DNA of 33,586 nt, from contig DAOVXU010000002.1 of NCBI GenBank assembly GCA_030635995.1, positions 1 through 33,586 of the forward strand. Reading direction: 5' to 3'. Below, piece after piece: positions 1 through 9,824 of the stretch. Position numbers and translations under genes: made by a program. Each line of letters opens with the position of its first letter. The first letter of the stretch is position 1. Below the pieces are notes generated by a model. The model did no database searches, was not told the origin of the DNA, and saw only the letters and a list, made by a program, of their open reading frames with translations. Origin of the DNA: Arcobacter sp. GTDB taxonomy: Bacteria; Campylobacterota; Campylobacteria; Campylobacterales; Arcobacteraceae.

Positions 1-1
1 A

Positions 2-883
2 CAAACACTTGATAGTAATTTTGATGTAGAATATAGTGGTGATTTGACAGTTTCAGAGTATGGGTATACTAATGCACCAGAAGCTGCAGTTGGTATTGGT
101 GAGGTACATACTTATAATTTATCAGCTAAACCTTCACCTGATGCTACATTAGATTATAAATTAGTTGTTGATGGAGTAGAAATTATAAGTGATAATTCAG
201 GTGATTTAGATTTATTAATTACTGATATACTAGCTAATGCTAAATTTGTTGCAGAAGGTACAACGACAATTAACACTGTTCAAGTATATAAAGATTCAAA
301 TGGCTACTTGGTATTTAAAAATAATGATGCAAATGAACCATTTACTTCAGTAATAACTATTGATACAAATAATGATGCTTCATATAATGATGATATTAGT
401 TTAAAAAGAAATGCAGATTATAGTGTTAGAGAAGGTACTGGTGCTGAATTTATGGAGATAAAAACTAGAATTGATCAAACCACTTCAAAAAGTAGTATGC
501 AATTAAGACTTGATACTCTTAAGATTTCTGATAGTGCATTTGGGGATTTTTCAGTTGATGAGACAGGATTGATTACTATGAGTCAAGATGGTGCAATGTT
601 TGCAGTTGGTCAAATTGCTATTGCAAAGTTTATTACAAATAGAGGACTTGAACCTATTGGAAATAATCTTCTAAAAGTTACACTTGCTAGTGGTGATCCT
701 ATTTATAATCTTAATAATGATAAAACAGCAGAGATCCAATCAAGTACACTTGAGCTTAGTACAGCTGATCTAAGTGAAAGTTTAGTTAATCTTATGGTAT
801 TTCAAAGAGCTTTTGAAGCAAATGCGAAATCAATCACAACAGCTGATACGATACTGAATACACTTATTCAGTTGAAACGATAG
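2..883 (+). CDS. flgE: Flagellar hook protein FlgE, C-terminal part (5' end outside window)
   Basis: Reading frame is open from base 2; the listed start at 44 is an internal TTG. C-terminus LSESLVNLMVFQRAFEANAKSITTADTILNTLIQLKR matches the FlgE/rod-hook C-terminal helix signature. Confidence 0.82.
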   Translation, partial: QTLDSNFDVEYSGDLTVSEYGYTNAPEAAVGIGEVHTYNLSAKPSPDATLDYKLVVDGVEIISDNSGDLDLLITDILANAKFVAEGTTTINTVQVYKDSNGYLVFKNNDANEPFTSVITIDTNNDASYNDDISLKRNADYSVREGTGAEFMEIKTRIDQTTSKSSMQLRLDTLKISDSAFGDFSVDETGLITMSQDGAMFAVGQIAIAKFITNRGLEPIGNNLLKVTLASGDPIYNLNNDKTAEIQSSTLELSTADLSESLVNLMVFQRAFEANAKSITTADTILNTLIQLKR

Positions 884-922
884 GAGTTTAGTGGTTAGTG
901 GTTAGCTAACCTCTATTTTAAA

Positions 923-1249
923 ATGGATAATATTTTACTCGTATCAATTTTTGGTGTTTTGGCTCTTTATTATTATAGTAGTATGAATGTATACAAATCT
1001 ATGTATAGAAAAATAAAAGAAGAGAAAGAGATGATTGATAGTGCTCATGATAATCGAACTACTGAATTAGATAGATTAGAGAGAAGTTTTAATGATGCTC
1101 TGGAGACTATTCAACACTCTGATGAGAACTTAACAAAAGTTAGAGAAGAGGTTCAAAGAATTAAATTAGCTAATAATGATTTGAAACATAGAAATGAATT
1201 ATTACAAAAAAGAGTTAATGAACTCTACTCTTCTGTTGGGATGATTTAG
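923..1249 (+). CDS. Small membrane-anchored coiled-coil protein, unknown function
   Basis: N-terminal hydrophobic segment (ILLVSIFGVLALYYY) followed by a charged heptad-like helix; co-directional in the flagellar cluster. Confidence 0.6.
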   Translation: MDNILLVSIFGVLALYYYSSMNVYKSMYRKIKEEKEMIDSAHDNRTTELDRLERSFNDALETIQHSDENLTKVREEVQRIKLANNDLKHRNELLQKRVNELYSSVGMI

Positions 1250-1301
1250 ATAATTATGAATTTTGAATTATAAATGTTGAATTGGGAGATATAAATCAAG
1301 A

Positions 1302-3317
1302 ATGAAGAACTTACTATATATTGTAATTTTATGTTCTCTTTTATTTGGAGCTAAAGAGTCTTATATTTATGAATCTCAACCTAATGTAATTTTTAATTAT
1401 GATAAATTAACCCAAAAAGAACGTTCTATTGCTTTACAAGTTGATTTTAACAATGCAGTATTATATTTAGAACAAAAAAAATATCTACAGGCGATAAGAT
1501 TATTTAAAAAAACTGCTAAAATACTTAAAATTCCATCTTTCTTAAATATAGGTATTGCTTATTATAAATTGGATTCTATAAATAATGCTTATCTTTATCT
1601 AAAAAAGATATATGATGTTAAAGAAGCAGCCTCTCAAGATGTATATTCATATATTAGTTCCTCTTATTATCTTTATTTAATAACAAATGATAGAAAATAT
1701 ATCACAACGATATTAGATGTTGTAAAAACCATTAAAAAAAAGAAAATCTCTTCTCATGTAAAAAGACTTGTTGCTGATACTTATATTTTATTAAAAGAGT
1801 ATGAAAAAGCTATAAGAATAATAAAAACTATGAAAGATAAAGATCTTTTAAAACTAGCTCTTTTATATATTAAAACAAAAGATTATGTGATGGCTGATAT
1901 AAATTTACAAAAAGCATATGAAAATACTAAAAATGATAAGATGATGAATAAAATATTATGGTTACAAGTATTTAGAGATCTTAAAGCGAATGATACAGTA
2001 AAAATACAAGATCATATTGATGTTATTATTAGTAGAAAAAAGATTTTTAATGCAAATAGAAAGATGCCATTAAAAATATATTTTAATAAAGATAAATACA
2101 GTTCAGAGCAATATTTTAATAGAGTTGTAAAATTTTCGCAAGATAGAAAAATTGATATGATATTTTATTTTGCACCATTTATTTTTGTAGATAAAAAAGA
2201 GATATATAATGATTCTTCATTTGGTTTTGTATTAAAAAATCAACAAAATATAAACTCTTTAGATATGATGATAGAATATAATAAAAAGTTTATAGATATA
2301 GTAAAAGATGACCCTATAATAAGGGTTAATAAATTACAAAAGATAGTTGATGAAAAATATGATACTAAATCGTATGAGTATTATAATCTAGCTGTTAGTT
2401 ATGCTCAAATTGATAACTTTAGTAGTGCTTATAAATACTTTAAAAAAGCCTATGATCTAAACCATGCAAATAAATTGTATAGTGCTATGGCATTGATTAG
2501 TGCTAAGAGAGCTGATATAGATATTTCTAAAGTTATAGAAAAAAAAATAAGTCAGAATTTGCTAGCTAAAGGTGGTGAATATCCATATTTAGGTAAATAT
2601 ATATATAAATTAATCTATAATCCAAAATATAAATTAAATCCAAGAAAACTTACTAATATATCTAAAAGATCTATTTTTTTAAGAGCATTGTATTTTCTTG
2701 AGCATATTAATGAAAATGGAATAAATGAAGATGAACCACTTTTAAAAGCTGATGTAAAAGATCCTTTAGTATTTTTATTTAGAGAGTTGGTAAAATTAAA
2801 AGATGAGAGTAGATATAATTATATCTCAAGGCTTCAAGACACTATACCTAAAGTTTATAATGATTATTTTTTAAAAGGTCCATTAATCATAACTCAATAT
2901 TATATTGATCTCTTAAAAGGATTGGGTATATTTGATAGGGTTGATTTTCATATTAAAGGGGAAATATCCCCTACATATTTAAGAACAAAAGCTTTAGTTC
3001 AACTTTATGATGGTTATCCAGTACAAAGTATAAAAATACTTGAGCATTTGCAAGAAAAATATAACCTAAATGATAAATATACTTCATATTTAATAATTGC
3101 TTCTTTTTTAAGGGCTAATGATTATAGTAATGCAAGTGCAACTTTAGGAATGCTAGAGTTTGAATTGAATGATAATGATGCAAAATTTTTAAATGGTGTA
3201 CAGCTACTTCAAAGTTTAAAATTAAATAGTGCAAGACGAGCATTTAAAAATAAATATAAAGGTTTTTTAATAGATTTTAAACTTGAAGGTTTTGATGATT
3301 ATTTAGAGTCTTTATAA
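1302..3317 (+). CDS. Secreted TPR-like repeat protein in the flagellar cluster
   Basis: Sec-type signal (MKNLLYIVILCSLLFGA) then repeated TPR-like helices (e.g. YYNLAVSYAQIDNFSSAYKYFKKAYDLN). Confidence 0.7.
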   Translation: MKNLLYIVILCSLLFGAKESYIYESQPNVIFNYDKLTQKERSIALQVDFNNAVLYLEQKKYLQAIRLFKKTAKILKIPSFLNIGIAYYKLDSINNAYLYLKKIYDVKEAASQDVYSYISSSYYLYLITNDRKYITTILDVVKTIKKKKISSHVKRLVADTYILLKEYEKAIRIIKTMKDKDLLKLALLYIKTKDYVMADINLQKAYENTKNDKMMNKILWLQVFRDLKANDTVKIQDHIDVIISRKKIFNANRKMPLKIYFNKDKYSSEQYFNRVVKFSQDRKIDMIFYFAPFIFVDKKEIYNDSSFGFVLKNQQNINSLDMMIEYNKKFIDIVKDDPIIRVNKLQKIVDEKYDTKSYEYYNLAVSYAQIDNFSSAYKYFKKAYDLNHANKLYSAMALISAKRADIDISKVIEKKISQNLLAKGGEYPYLGKYIYKLIYNPKYKLNPRKLTNISKRSIFLRALYFLEHINENGINEDEPLLKADVKDPLVFLFRELVKLKDESRYNYISRLQDTIPKVYNDYFLKGPLIITQYYIDLLKGLGIFDRVDFHIKGEISPTYLRTKALVQLYDGYPVQSIKILEHLQEKYNLNDKYTSYLIIASFLRANDYSNASATLGMLEFELNDNDAKFLNGVQLLQSLKLNSARRAFKNKYKGFLIDFKLEGFDDYLESL

Positions 3318-3342
3318 TAATTTATCATATAAAGATAAAGTG

Positions 3343-3351
3343 TGATATAAT
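3343..3351 (+). promoter_or_regulatory. Candidate extended -10 promoter (TGATATAAT) upstream of the FlaG-like/fliY/pomAB genes
   Basis: TGnTATAAT motif in the intergenic gap 27 nt before the ATG at 3378; motif match only. Confidence 0.35.
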
Positions 3352-3377
3352 AATTTAGATTTTATAAGGAGTATTTT

Positions 3378-3695
3378 ATGCAACTTGGTAGATTTGAGAT
3401 GATGGATCAATCTAAACTTGAGTATATTGAAAAAATCTCTAAAATAGAAACTATAGATAAACAACATACAATAGTTGAAGATGAAAAGTACAAAGAACTA
3501 GAAGAGGGCATGCGTCCACAAAAAAAGAATGAAGTTCTTTTAGATAATGTAAAATTTGGATTTGATAATGAAACAAAAGAATTTTTTGTAAGAGTTACAA
3601 ATGATGGTGTAGAGTATCAGTATCCAACTGATCAGATGATGAGATTAAAAATGCAACTAAATGAAAGTTTAGAAGAGCAATTAAAAAAAGTATAA
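3378..3695 (+). CDS. FlaG-family-like flagellar protein
   Basis: C-terminal half VKFGFDNETKEFFVRVTNDGVEYQYPTDQMMRLKMQLNE resembles the FlaG core (F..D..T...V.V.D...Q.P...ml.l). Confidence 0.55.
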   Translation: MQLGRFEMMDQSKLEYIEKISKIETIDKQHTIVEDEKYKELEEGMRPQKKNEVLLDNVKFGFDNETKEFFVRVTNDGVEYQYPTDQMMRLKMQLNESLEEQLKKV

Positions 3696-3707
3696 AGGAA
3701 ATAGTAA

Positions 3708-4583
3708 TTGGCATCAGATATATCAAGTATTATACAAAATGAATTAATAAATACATTTGAAAGTTTACTGTCATTAGAATCAACTGTAGATGATATAGGT
3801 TTATCATCTAAAGATGATATTAGTGATGAACAATGTGTAAAGGTAACTGCTGAGTTAAAATCAAAAGATTTACAAAGTACTTGGCATTTCTTTTTACCAA
3901 CATTGATTGCAACAAAGTTTGAATATTATATGTTAGGTGAAATTGGGGATCTTAAAGCATCTTTAGATGATGAGATTGTAGATGCTACTAAAGAGATTAT
4001 ATCAACGATTGGAGGAAGTTTAAGTACTTCAATTGATGCACAAGCTTTTGATGATATCTCTAAAGTTCAATTTTCAATTCAAGATGCAACCATAGTTCAA
4101 GGGTCTAAATTAGAAAATTATGATAATCTATTTAAAATAAATTTAACTTTTAATGGTGAACAATTAAATTTATTTATACAGTTTGATGAGCCAATTTTAG
4201 AATTTTTAGGAAAAATTGTTTCTGGTGAAAATATACTTACAGAAGAAGAGGAAGCTGAGGCTGAAGCTGAATCTTCAGGACCAGTTGCTATTGGTACGGC
4301 TTCATCTATATTATCTTTACTAGGGGAAGAATCTACTGAAAATTTAAAGTTATTATTTGGTGTAAATTTAAGATTTAGTGTTAGGCTTGGCGTAAAAACA
4401 TTTCTTTTAAAAGATATAGTAAATTGGGATGTAGGTCAAATAATAGAATTAGAACAGATGGTAAATGAGCCTTTAGATATTCTTGTTAATGGTATGAAGG
4501 TTGGAGAGGGTGAAGCTGTAATAGTTGAAGGTAGATTTGGTGTAAAAATTAAATATATTGGCGAAAAGAAGATAGAGATATAA
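3708..4583 (+). CDS. fliY: Flagellar motor switch protein FliY/FliN (CheC-like N-domain plus FliN C-domain)
   Basis: C-terminus LRFSVRLGVKTFLLKDIVNWDVGQIIELEQMVNEPLDILVNGMKVGEGEAVIVEGRFGVKI is a canonical FliN/SpoA domain; N-part resembles the CheC/FliY fold. TTG start. Confidence 0.85.
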   Translation: MASDISSIIQNELINTFESLLSLESTVDDIGLSSKDDISDEQCVKVTAELKSKDLQSTWHFFLPTLIATKFEYYMLGEIGDLKASLDDEIVDATKEIISTIGGSLSTSIDAQAFDDISKVQFSIQDATIVQGSKLENYDNLFKINLTFNGEQLNLFIQFDEPILEFLGKIVSGENILTEEEEAEAEAESSGPVAIGTASSILSLLGEESTENLKLLFGVNLRFSVRLGVKTFLLKDIVNWDVGQIIELEQMVNEPLDILVNGMKVGEGEAVIVEGRFGVKIKYIGEKKIEI

Positions 4584-4594
4584 AAAGGTAAGTT

Positions 4595-5350
4595 ATGGAT
4601 AAAACGACCGCAGGTGGAGTTGCTGGAGTTTGGGGACTTGTAGCATTAGCTATTGTTTTAGGTGGTGCTGGATTTGGAGCATATGTTGATATCCCATCTG
4701 TTATTATTGTATTTGGAGGAACAGCTGCTGTTACTGCTGGTCAATTTGAGGCTGCTGCTTTAAAGCAAATGGGTAAAGCAATGGGAGTTGCTTTTAATGA
4801 AGTTAAAGTTGAAACTACACCAGAACTTATTGAAAAGATTATCCATTATGCAACAGAGATTAAGAAAAATGGTGTTATGCAAATGGAACAACAAATTATG
4901 GATGAACTAAATCCATTTTTTAAAGAAGCATTTGCTTTACTTGTAGACAATACAAAGCCAGATGTATTAGAAGCTTTAATGGAAACTAAAATGGAACATA
5001 TGGAGGGTCGTCATAAAACTATGATATCTATTTTTGGTAATATTGGTGGAAGTGCTGGATCAATGGGTATGATTGGTACTCTTGTAGGACTTGTAGCAAT
5101 GCTGGCAAACCTTTCAGATCCTTCAGCTGTTGGACCTGCTATGGCTGTTGCACTTCTTACAACTATGTATGGTGCATTGATTGGTACGGCAATTGCTGGT
5201 ATTATAGAATCAAAATTGGAACAAAAAAATAGTGTAGAGATGATAGCAAATCAAATTACTATTCATGGTGCAAGTATGATTGCATCTGGGGAATCAATTG
5301 GGAATATTAAAATGAAATTAAATGCAATACTTCCAGTAGAGGAAGAGTAG
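4595..5350 (+). CDS. motA/pomA: Flagellar stator protein, MotA/PomA family (PomA-like)
   Basis: GMIGTLVGLVAMLANLSDPSAVGPAMAVALLTTMYGALIG closely resembles the PomA TM3-TM4 region. Confidence 0.88.
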   Translation: MDKTTAGGVAGVWGLVALAIVLGGAGFGAYVDIPSVIIVFGGTAAVTAGQFEAAALKQMGKAMGVAFNEVKVETTPELIEKIIHYATEIKKNGVMQMEQQIMDELNPFFKEAFALLVDNTKPDVLEALMETKMEHMEGRHKTMISIFGNIGGSAGSMGMIGTLVGLVAMLANLSDPSAVGPAMAVALLTTMYGALIGTAIAGIIESKLEQKNSVEMIANQITIHGASMIASGESIGNIKMKLNAILPVEEE

Positions 5351-5353
5351 GCA

Positions 5354-6148
5354 ATGGCTAAAGATAAGTGTCCTGATTGTCCTAAGTGTTTACCTGGTTG
5401 GCTAGTTCAATTTGGAGATCTTATGTCACTTCTACTTTGTTTTTTTATCCTTTTATTATCTATGGCAACAATGGATAAAAAGAAAGTTGAAGAATATTTT
5501 GAGATTATGAAAAGAAGTATGGGATTTTTAGAAGGTGCAGCAGATACAGCAGCAGCTTCCAAAGAGAGTTTATCAAAAGATCATAGAGATTCTAGTGAAG
5601 CAGGAAATCAAGGTGATATGGGTGGTGGAAATGATTATGGAGAATTTACCCAAGAGGTTGAAGATTTAGCAAATGAATATAATGATACAAATGATGCAAG
5701 TAAAGATGATGAAGTAACATTAACAATAAAAAATAATAATGAATTTTCTATGGATATACCATCATCACTTATGTTTGATGAGGGTAGTTATAAAATTAAT
5801 AATATTCAAGCAAAAAGATTTATAAGAAAAATTGCTAGAGTTATAAGAACTATGTCTGATGGGATGGATATTGAGATTATTGGATATTCAAGTGTTGGTG
5901 AGGTAAATAGTGGAGATATACCAAGGGATAGTTGGGATATATCTGCATTAAGGTCTATTGAAATAGTAAAAGAACTTATTAAAAATAAGATTGAACCATC
6001 AAGGCTTAAAGTAGCTGCATTTGGCTCTTATAGACCAAAAAGTGATGACTATAATGCAAATAGACGAGTTGAATTGAAATTTAGATCTACAGGTTATGAA
6101 GAGAATGAATTTGGAAATGAAAACTTTTTTGATAGAATTGATAAATAG
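5354..6148 (+). CDS. motB/pomB: Flagellar stator protein, MotB/PomB family (PomB-like, OmpA-like C-domain)
   Basis: N-terminus CLPGWLVQFGDLMSLLLCFFILLLSMATMD is PomB-like; C-terminal OmpA-like region (IEIIGYSS...ALRSIEIVKELIKNKIEPSRLKVAAFGSYRP...NRRVELKF). Confidence 0.88.
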   Translation: MAKDKCPDCPKCLPGWLVQFGDLMSLLLCFFILLLSMATMDKKKVEEYFEIMKRSMGFLEGAADTAAASKESLSKDHRDSSEAGNQGDMGGGNDYGEFTQEVEDLANEYNDTNDASKDDEVTLTIKNNNEFSMDIPSSLMFDEGSYKINNIQAKRFIRKIARVIRTMSDGMDIEIIGYSSVGEVNSGDIPRDSWDISALRSIEIVKELIKNKIEPSRLKVAAFGSYRPKSDDYNANRRVELKFRSTGYEENEFGNENFFDRIDK

Positions 6149-6157
6149 GGGTAATTT

Positions 6158-6448
6158 ATGGAGATGTTAAGTGCTAATGTAGATATTTCAATGTTAAACC
6201 AAAAAAAATATGAGAATATTGACTCAAAAAATATGAAAAAAGATGATTTAAAATCTGCGTGTGATAATTTTGAATCATTTTTTATGCAACAATTACTTGA
6301 TATATCTTTAAAAAATACAAATGTTGCAGGTGATAATACAGGTAGTGATATTATTAAAGGTATGTATACAGAGAATTTATCAAAACAAAGTGCAGGGACA
6401 CTTGGGATTAGTGATATTTTATATAAATTTTTAAGTGAAAAAAGGTAA
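6158..6448 (+). CDS. flgJ: FlgJ-like rod-binding protein (N-terminal domain only, no muramidase)
   Basis: CDNFESFFMQQLLDISLKNT...IIKGMYTENLSKQSAGTLGISDILYKFL matches the rod-binding domain. Confidence 0.75.
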   Translation: MEMLSANVDISMLNQKKYENIDSKNMKKDDLKSACDNFESFFMQQLLDISLKNTNVAGDNTGSDIIKGMYTENLSKQSAGTLGISDILYKFLSEKR

Positions 6449-6453
6449 TTAAG

Positions 6454-6831
6454 ATGATAACTAATCAAGTAAATAAGATGATAGATATGGCAGTATCTTT
6501 AAAAGAAGCTATAAAAGAAGATATAGAAGATGTTAAGATGGCAAATCATGAAAAACTTTTAGATAGAAATGAGATAAAATTGGAGCTTATGCAAAATATT
6601 AGTAATGCTCATCAAGAGCTAAATGAGCTTTTAGCTACTGCTATGCAAAATGGGGAAGATATAAATGATTATAGAGATATTGTTAATAATTTGGAAGAAC
6701 ATTTAAGAGAATTATATGATTTAAATGGGAAATTAGCATCTATAGTTTTACCTGTAAAACAGATGTATAAGCAGATAATAGATGATATTACACTTGTAAA
6801 TGGTGGTTCACTTTTTGAGGTAACTGCATAG
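6454..6831 (+). CDS. FlgN-like flagellar chaperone candidate
   Basis: 125-aa all-helical protein directly after flgJ; position and helix pattern fit FlgN, sequence signature weak. Confidence 0.45.
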   Translation: MITNQVNKMIDMAVSLKEAIKEDIEDVKMANHEKLLDRNEIKLELMQNISNAHQELNELLATAMQNGEDINDYRDIVNNLEEHLRELYDLNGKLASIVLPVKQMYKQIIDDITLVNGGSLFEVTA

Positions 6832-7217
6832 TGAGATTTATAGTTTTTCTTTTTTTAATTATTTTTTCTGCTAATGCTACAGAGATTCTTGTAAGTGATA
6901 AAAATATTAGATATCAAGAGATTCTGGATTATGATAATTTATCAATTAGTACAACTGAAAAAAGAGTTAGATGTGAGATGTTTGATAAAAATAATTTATT
7001 AAATACAACATATCAAGCCAAACATTACATTCTCAAGGGAAAACCTATTTGTATTAAAGATGTACAAGTGGTGAAAAAAAATAAGATTCGGTATGATTTT
7101 GGAAATATTGTAATAGAGCGAAATGGAAAAGTTATTGGGGAAAATAAAAAGTATATTAGAGTTAAAAATATTGATGGAACAATCGATAAGATCTATAAAA
7201 ATGGACAGTTAAAATGA
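6831..7217 (+). CDS. Secreted protein with FlgA/SAF-like C-terminal region
   Basis: GTG start, signal peptide (MRFIVFLFLIIFSANA), and the segment YQAKHYILKGKPICIKDVQVV...VIGENKKYIRVKNIDGTIDKIYKNGQL, which resembles the FlgA SAF pattern (A...I..G..I...D...G...IRV.N). Confidence 0.5.
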   Translation: MRFIVFLFLIIFSANATEILVSDKNIRYQEILDYDNLSISTTEKRVRCEMFDKNNLLNTTYQAKHYILKGKPICIKDVQVVKKNKIRYDFGNIVIERNGKVIGENKKYIRVKNIDGTIDKIYKNGQLK

Positions 7218-8359
7218 ATATGTTATCTTTTTTAGGTGAAACACCTACACATGCTCTACGAAAAGCTCAAGAGGAGTGTGGAGAGGATGCTATTGTAATC
7301 TCTACTAAAAAAATATCTAATAAGGGTAAAGGTAGTAAAGATATGTATGAGATCCTTGTGGGTCTTGAAGATGAAACACATGCTCAAGCTGTAAAACAAA
7401 GGCTTCAATTATCTTCACAAAACAATGAAAAAAAAGTTGATGCTCAATTTTATGATTTTAGAGCAGAAATTTTACAGATGCAAGATGAATTAAAAAAAGT
7501 CCAAAAATCACTTTGGGAACCAAAAAGTAAATTGTATGATTTGGTAATACCTTCAGAATTTATAGATATTTATGCTTTATTTGAAAAAAATGAATTTGAT
7601 GAAGAGATGACTTATACTATTTTAAAGAAAACTATAACTCAACTTCCTCTTGCTATGAAATCAAATGAGAAAAAAATAAAGGATTTTTTCAAATTAATCT
7701 TAAGAAGAATTATCCCTATAAAATATGAAGTACCAGCTCGTGTTCATCAAAGAAAAGTGATGATGTTTGTTGGTCCAACAGGTGTAGGTAAAACAACAAC
7801 TATTGCTAAACTTGCAGCTAGATACGCTTATAAAATGGGTGTTGATTATAAAGTTGGTATTATCACTTTAGATTCTTTTAGGGTTGGTGCTATTGAACAA
7901 CTTAAAGCTTATACAAATATTATGAGGATACCTTTAGAGGTTGTAAAAAAATCTGAAGATTTAGTTGAAGCACTTTTACGACTTCAAGATTGTCATTATA
8001 TTTTAATAGATACAGCTGGTAGTAGTCAATATGATGCTGATAAAATAGAGATAATAAATAAATATCAAAATAGATTAAAAGATATAAATATTGAAAAGAT
8101 GTTAGTTTTACCTGCAAATATAAAAAGGACTGATCTTCTTGAAATTTATGACCATTATTCAATATTAGGGATCAATAATTTAATTCTTACAAAACTAGAT
8201 GAAACTAAAAGTTTTGGTAATATTATATCATTTGCATATAAAGTTAAAAAATCAATTGCATATCTTTCAATTGGACAAAATGTGCCAGATGATTTGGTGT
8301 GTGCTGATGACAGTTATCTTATTGATTGTTTTATGAATTTATCTATAACTAAAAAGTAA
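7214..8359 (+). CDS. flhF: Flagellar biosynthesis SRP-type GTPase FlhF
   Basis: P-loop MMFVGPTGVGKTTTIAKLAARYA; GIITLDSFRVGAIEQLKAYTNIM; ILIDTAGSSQYD; LTKLDET. Confidence 0.93.
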   Translation: MNMLSFLGETPTHALRKAQEECGEDAIVISTKKISNKGKGSKDMYEILVGLEDETHAQAVKQRLQLSSQNNEKKVDAQFYDFRAEILQMQDELKKVQKSLWEPKSKLYDLVIPSEFIDIYALFEKNEFDEEMTYTILKKTITQLPLAMKSNEKKIKDFFKLILRRIIPIKYEVPARVHQRKVMMFVGPTGVGKTTTIAKLAARYAYKMGVDYKVGIITLDSFRVGAIEQLKAYTNIMRIPLEVVKKSEDLVEALLRLQDCHYILIDTAGSSQYDADKIEIINKYQNRLKDINIEKMLVLPANIKRTDLLEIYDHYSILGINNLILTKLDETKSFGNIISFAYKVKKSIAYLSIGQNVPDDLVCADDSYLIDCFMNLSITKK

Positions 8360-8367
8360 TATAGTAT

Positions 8368-9189
8368 ATGTTTAATACAATCTCTTCACAAGCTAGTAAA
8401 TTAATAAATTTAACAAAAAAAGAACATAGCAGAGTAAATTCTAAAACTAAAATTATTGCTATTACTTCTGGAAAAGGTGGAGTTGGTAAATCAACAATAA
8501 CAGCAAATATGGCATATCTTTTTTCTCAATATGGTAAAAATGTTGCAGTTGTAGATGCTGATATTGGTTTAGCTAATATGCAAATATTATTTAATTTAAA
8601 GCCTAAAAAGACATTATATGATCATCTTGAAAATGGGGCTAAATTAGAAGAGATTATATCTCAAACCCAATATGACAATATCTCTTTAGTAGCAGGTAAA
8701 AGTGGGCATAACTTTATACATAACAATTCATCAAGACTATATTCTAGAATTATTTTAGATATAGTAGCTTTGAATAAATATGATATATTACTAATAGATA
8801 CTGGTGCAGGATTGAATGATTATGTTCAAGAATTTCTTGAAATTGCTGATGAGATTGTTGCAATTACTACAACAGATCCTAGTGCTTTAACAGATGTATA
8901 TGCTTTATTGAAAATGATAAGTACAACTAAAAAAAGATTATTTTTAGCTTTTAATCAAACAGCAAATTATAAAATAGGTCAAGCTATAACTCAATCCTTA
9001 AAAGATTTGGCTTTAAAAAATCGACTAAATAGAAATTTTATGGTAAAATATATAGGTAATGTAATTCCTGATTTAAATATAGCAACAACAGGAAGATTAA
9101 GAAAGTTATTTGTAAAAGAATTTGCAGGGAGTAGTTCAGCTTTGGATTTAGAAAGAATAGTAGATAGTTTGATAAAAGAGATTAAATGA
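8368..9189 (+). CDS. flhG: Flagellar number regulator FlhG/FleN (MinD-like ATPase)
   Basis: Deviant Walker A SGKGGVGKSTITANMAYLFSQYGKNVAVVDADIGLANMQILF; directly after flhF. Confidence 0.9.
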   Translation: MFNTISSQASKLINLTKKEHSRVNSKTKIIAITSGKGGVGKSTITANMAYLFSQYGKNVAVVDADIGLANMQILFNLKPKKTLYDHLENGAKLEEIISQTQYDNISLVAGKSGHNFIHNNSSRLYSRIILDIVALNKYDILLIDTGAGLNDYVQEFLEIADEIVAITTTDPSALTDVYALLKMISTTKKRLFLAFNQTANYKIGQAITQSLKDLALKNRLNRNFMVKYIGNVIPDLNIATTGRLRKLFVKEFAGSSSALDLERIVDSLIKEIK

Positions 9190-9515
9190 TTATAGAAGAT
9201 TTTTCATATAGATTAATATCTAGTAAAATGATGAATACATATGTAGCTACTGCATTTTTTTCTACAGTTATATTTTTTGTCCTTAATGCTAATTCCTATA
9301 CACCTTTAGAGATGATAACTGGTATTATACTTGCAACTATTGCTTTTAAGGGAGTTGCAAATATGATGCTTTCTCTTGTAATATTATTGTTTAATTTAGA
9401 TAATAAGGGTGATGCTTTAGAGTTTGAACAGAGATCTGCAAAAGTAAATGGTTTATTAAATGAATTGTCTTTGCAACAAACAAAAATTAAATCAAATCAA
9501 CTAGTTAAAGGATGA
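9186..9515 (+). CDS. Small two-TM membrane protein, unknown
   Basis: Overlaps the flhG stop by 4 nt; two hydrophobic segments, no recognised family. Confidence 0.55.
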   Translation: MIIEDFSYRLISSKMMNTYVATAFFSTVIFFVLNANSYTPLEMITGIILATIAFKGVANMMLSLVILLFNLDNKGDALEFEQRSAKVNGLLNELSLQQTKIKSNQLVKG

Positions 9516-9518
9516 TAG

Positions 9519-9824
9519 ATGACATTGGGTGAAATTTCAACACAAATAAAAGGTTTAAGTACCGATAAACTTTTTTCTCAAACTACTAATCCTGAAGTAG
9601 AAGGGGAATCTTTCTCTTCGATGTTAAATAAAGCTATTGGGGATGTTAATAATTCTCAAGTAAAAGGTTATGAAGCGATGGAGAGTATTGCTACAGGTAA
9701 GGTAGAGAATTTACAAGAGGCTGTTCAGAAGATTGAAGAGGCTGAACTTAGTTTGAAACTTGCCTTAGAGGTTAAAAACAAAGCACTATCAGCATACAAA
9801 GAAATTATGCGAATGCAAGTATAA
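9519..9824 (+). CDS. fliE: Flagellar hook-basal body complex protein FliE
   Basis: SFSSMLNKAIGDVNNSQ...AVQKIEEAELSLKLALEVKNKALSAYKEIMRMQV is the FliE C-terminal signature. Confidence 0.92.
   Translation: MTLGEISTQIKGLSTDKLFSQTTNPEVEGESFSSMLNKAIGDVNNSQVKGYEAMESIATGKVENLQEAVQKIEEAELSLKLALEVKNKALSAYKEIMRMQV

Noticed and set aside
44-46. Listed start of the first ORF
   Set aside because: The frame stays open to base 2 and 44 is an internal TTG; the gene is truncated by the window edge.
900-911. GGTTAGCTAACC palindrome as terminator after flgE
   Set aside because: No loop and no clear U-tract; too weak to call.
6094-6468. Minus-strand ORF opposite motB/flgJ
   Set aside because: Shadow ORF over well-supported flagellar genes; no family signature.
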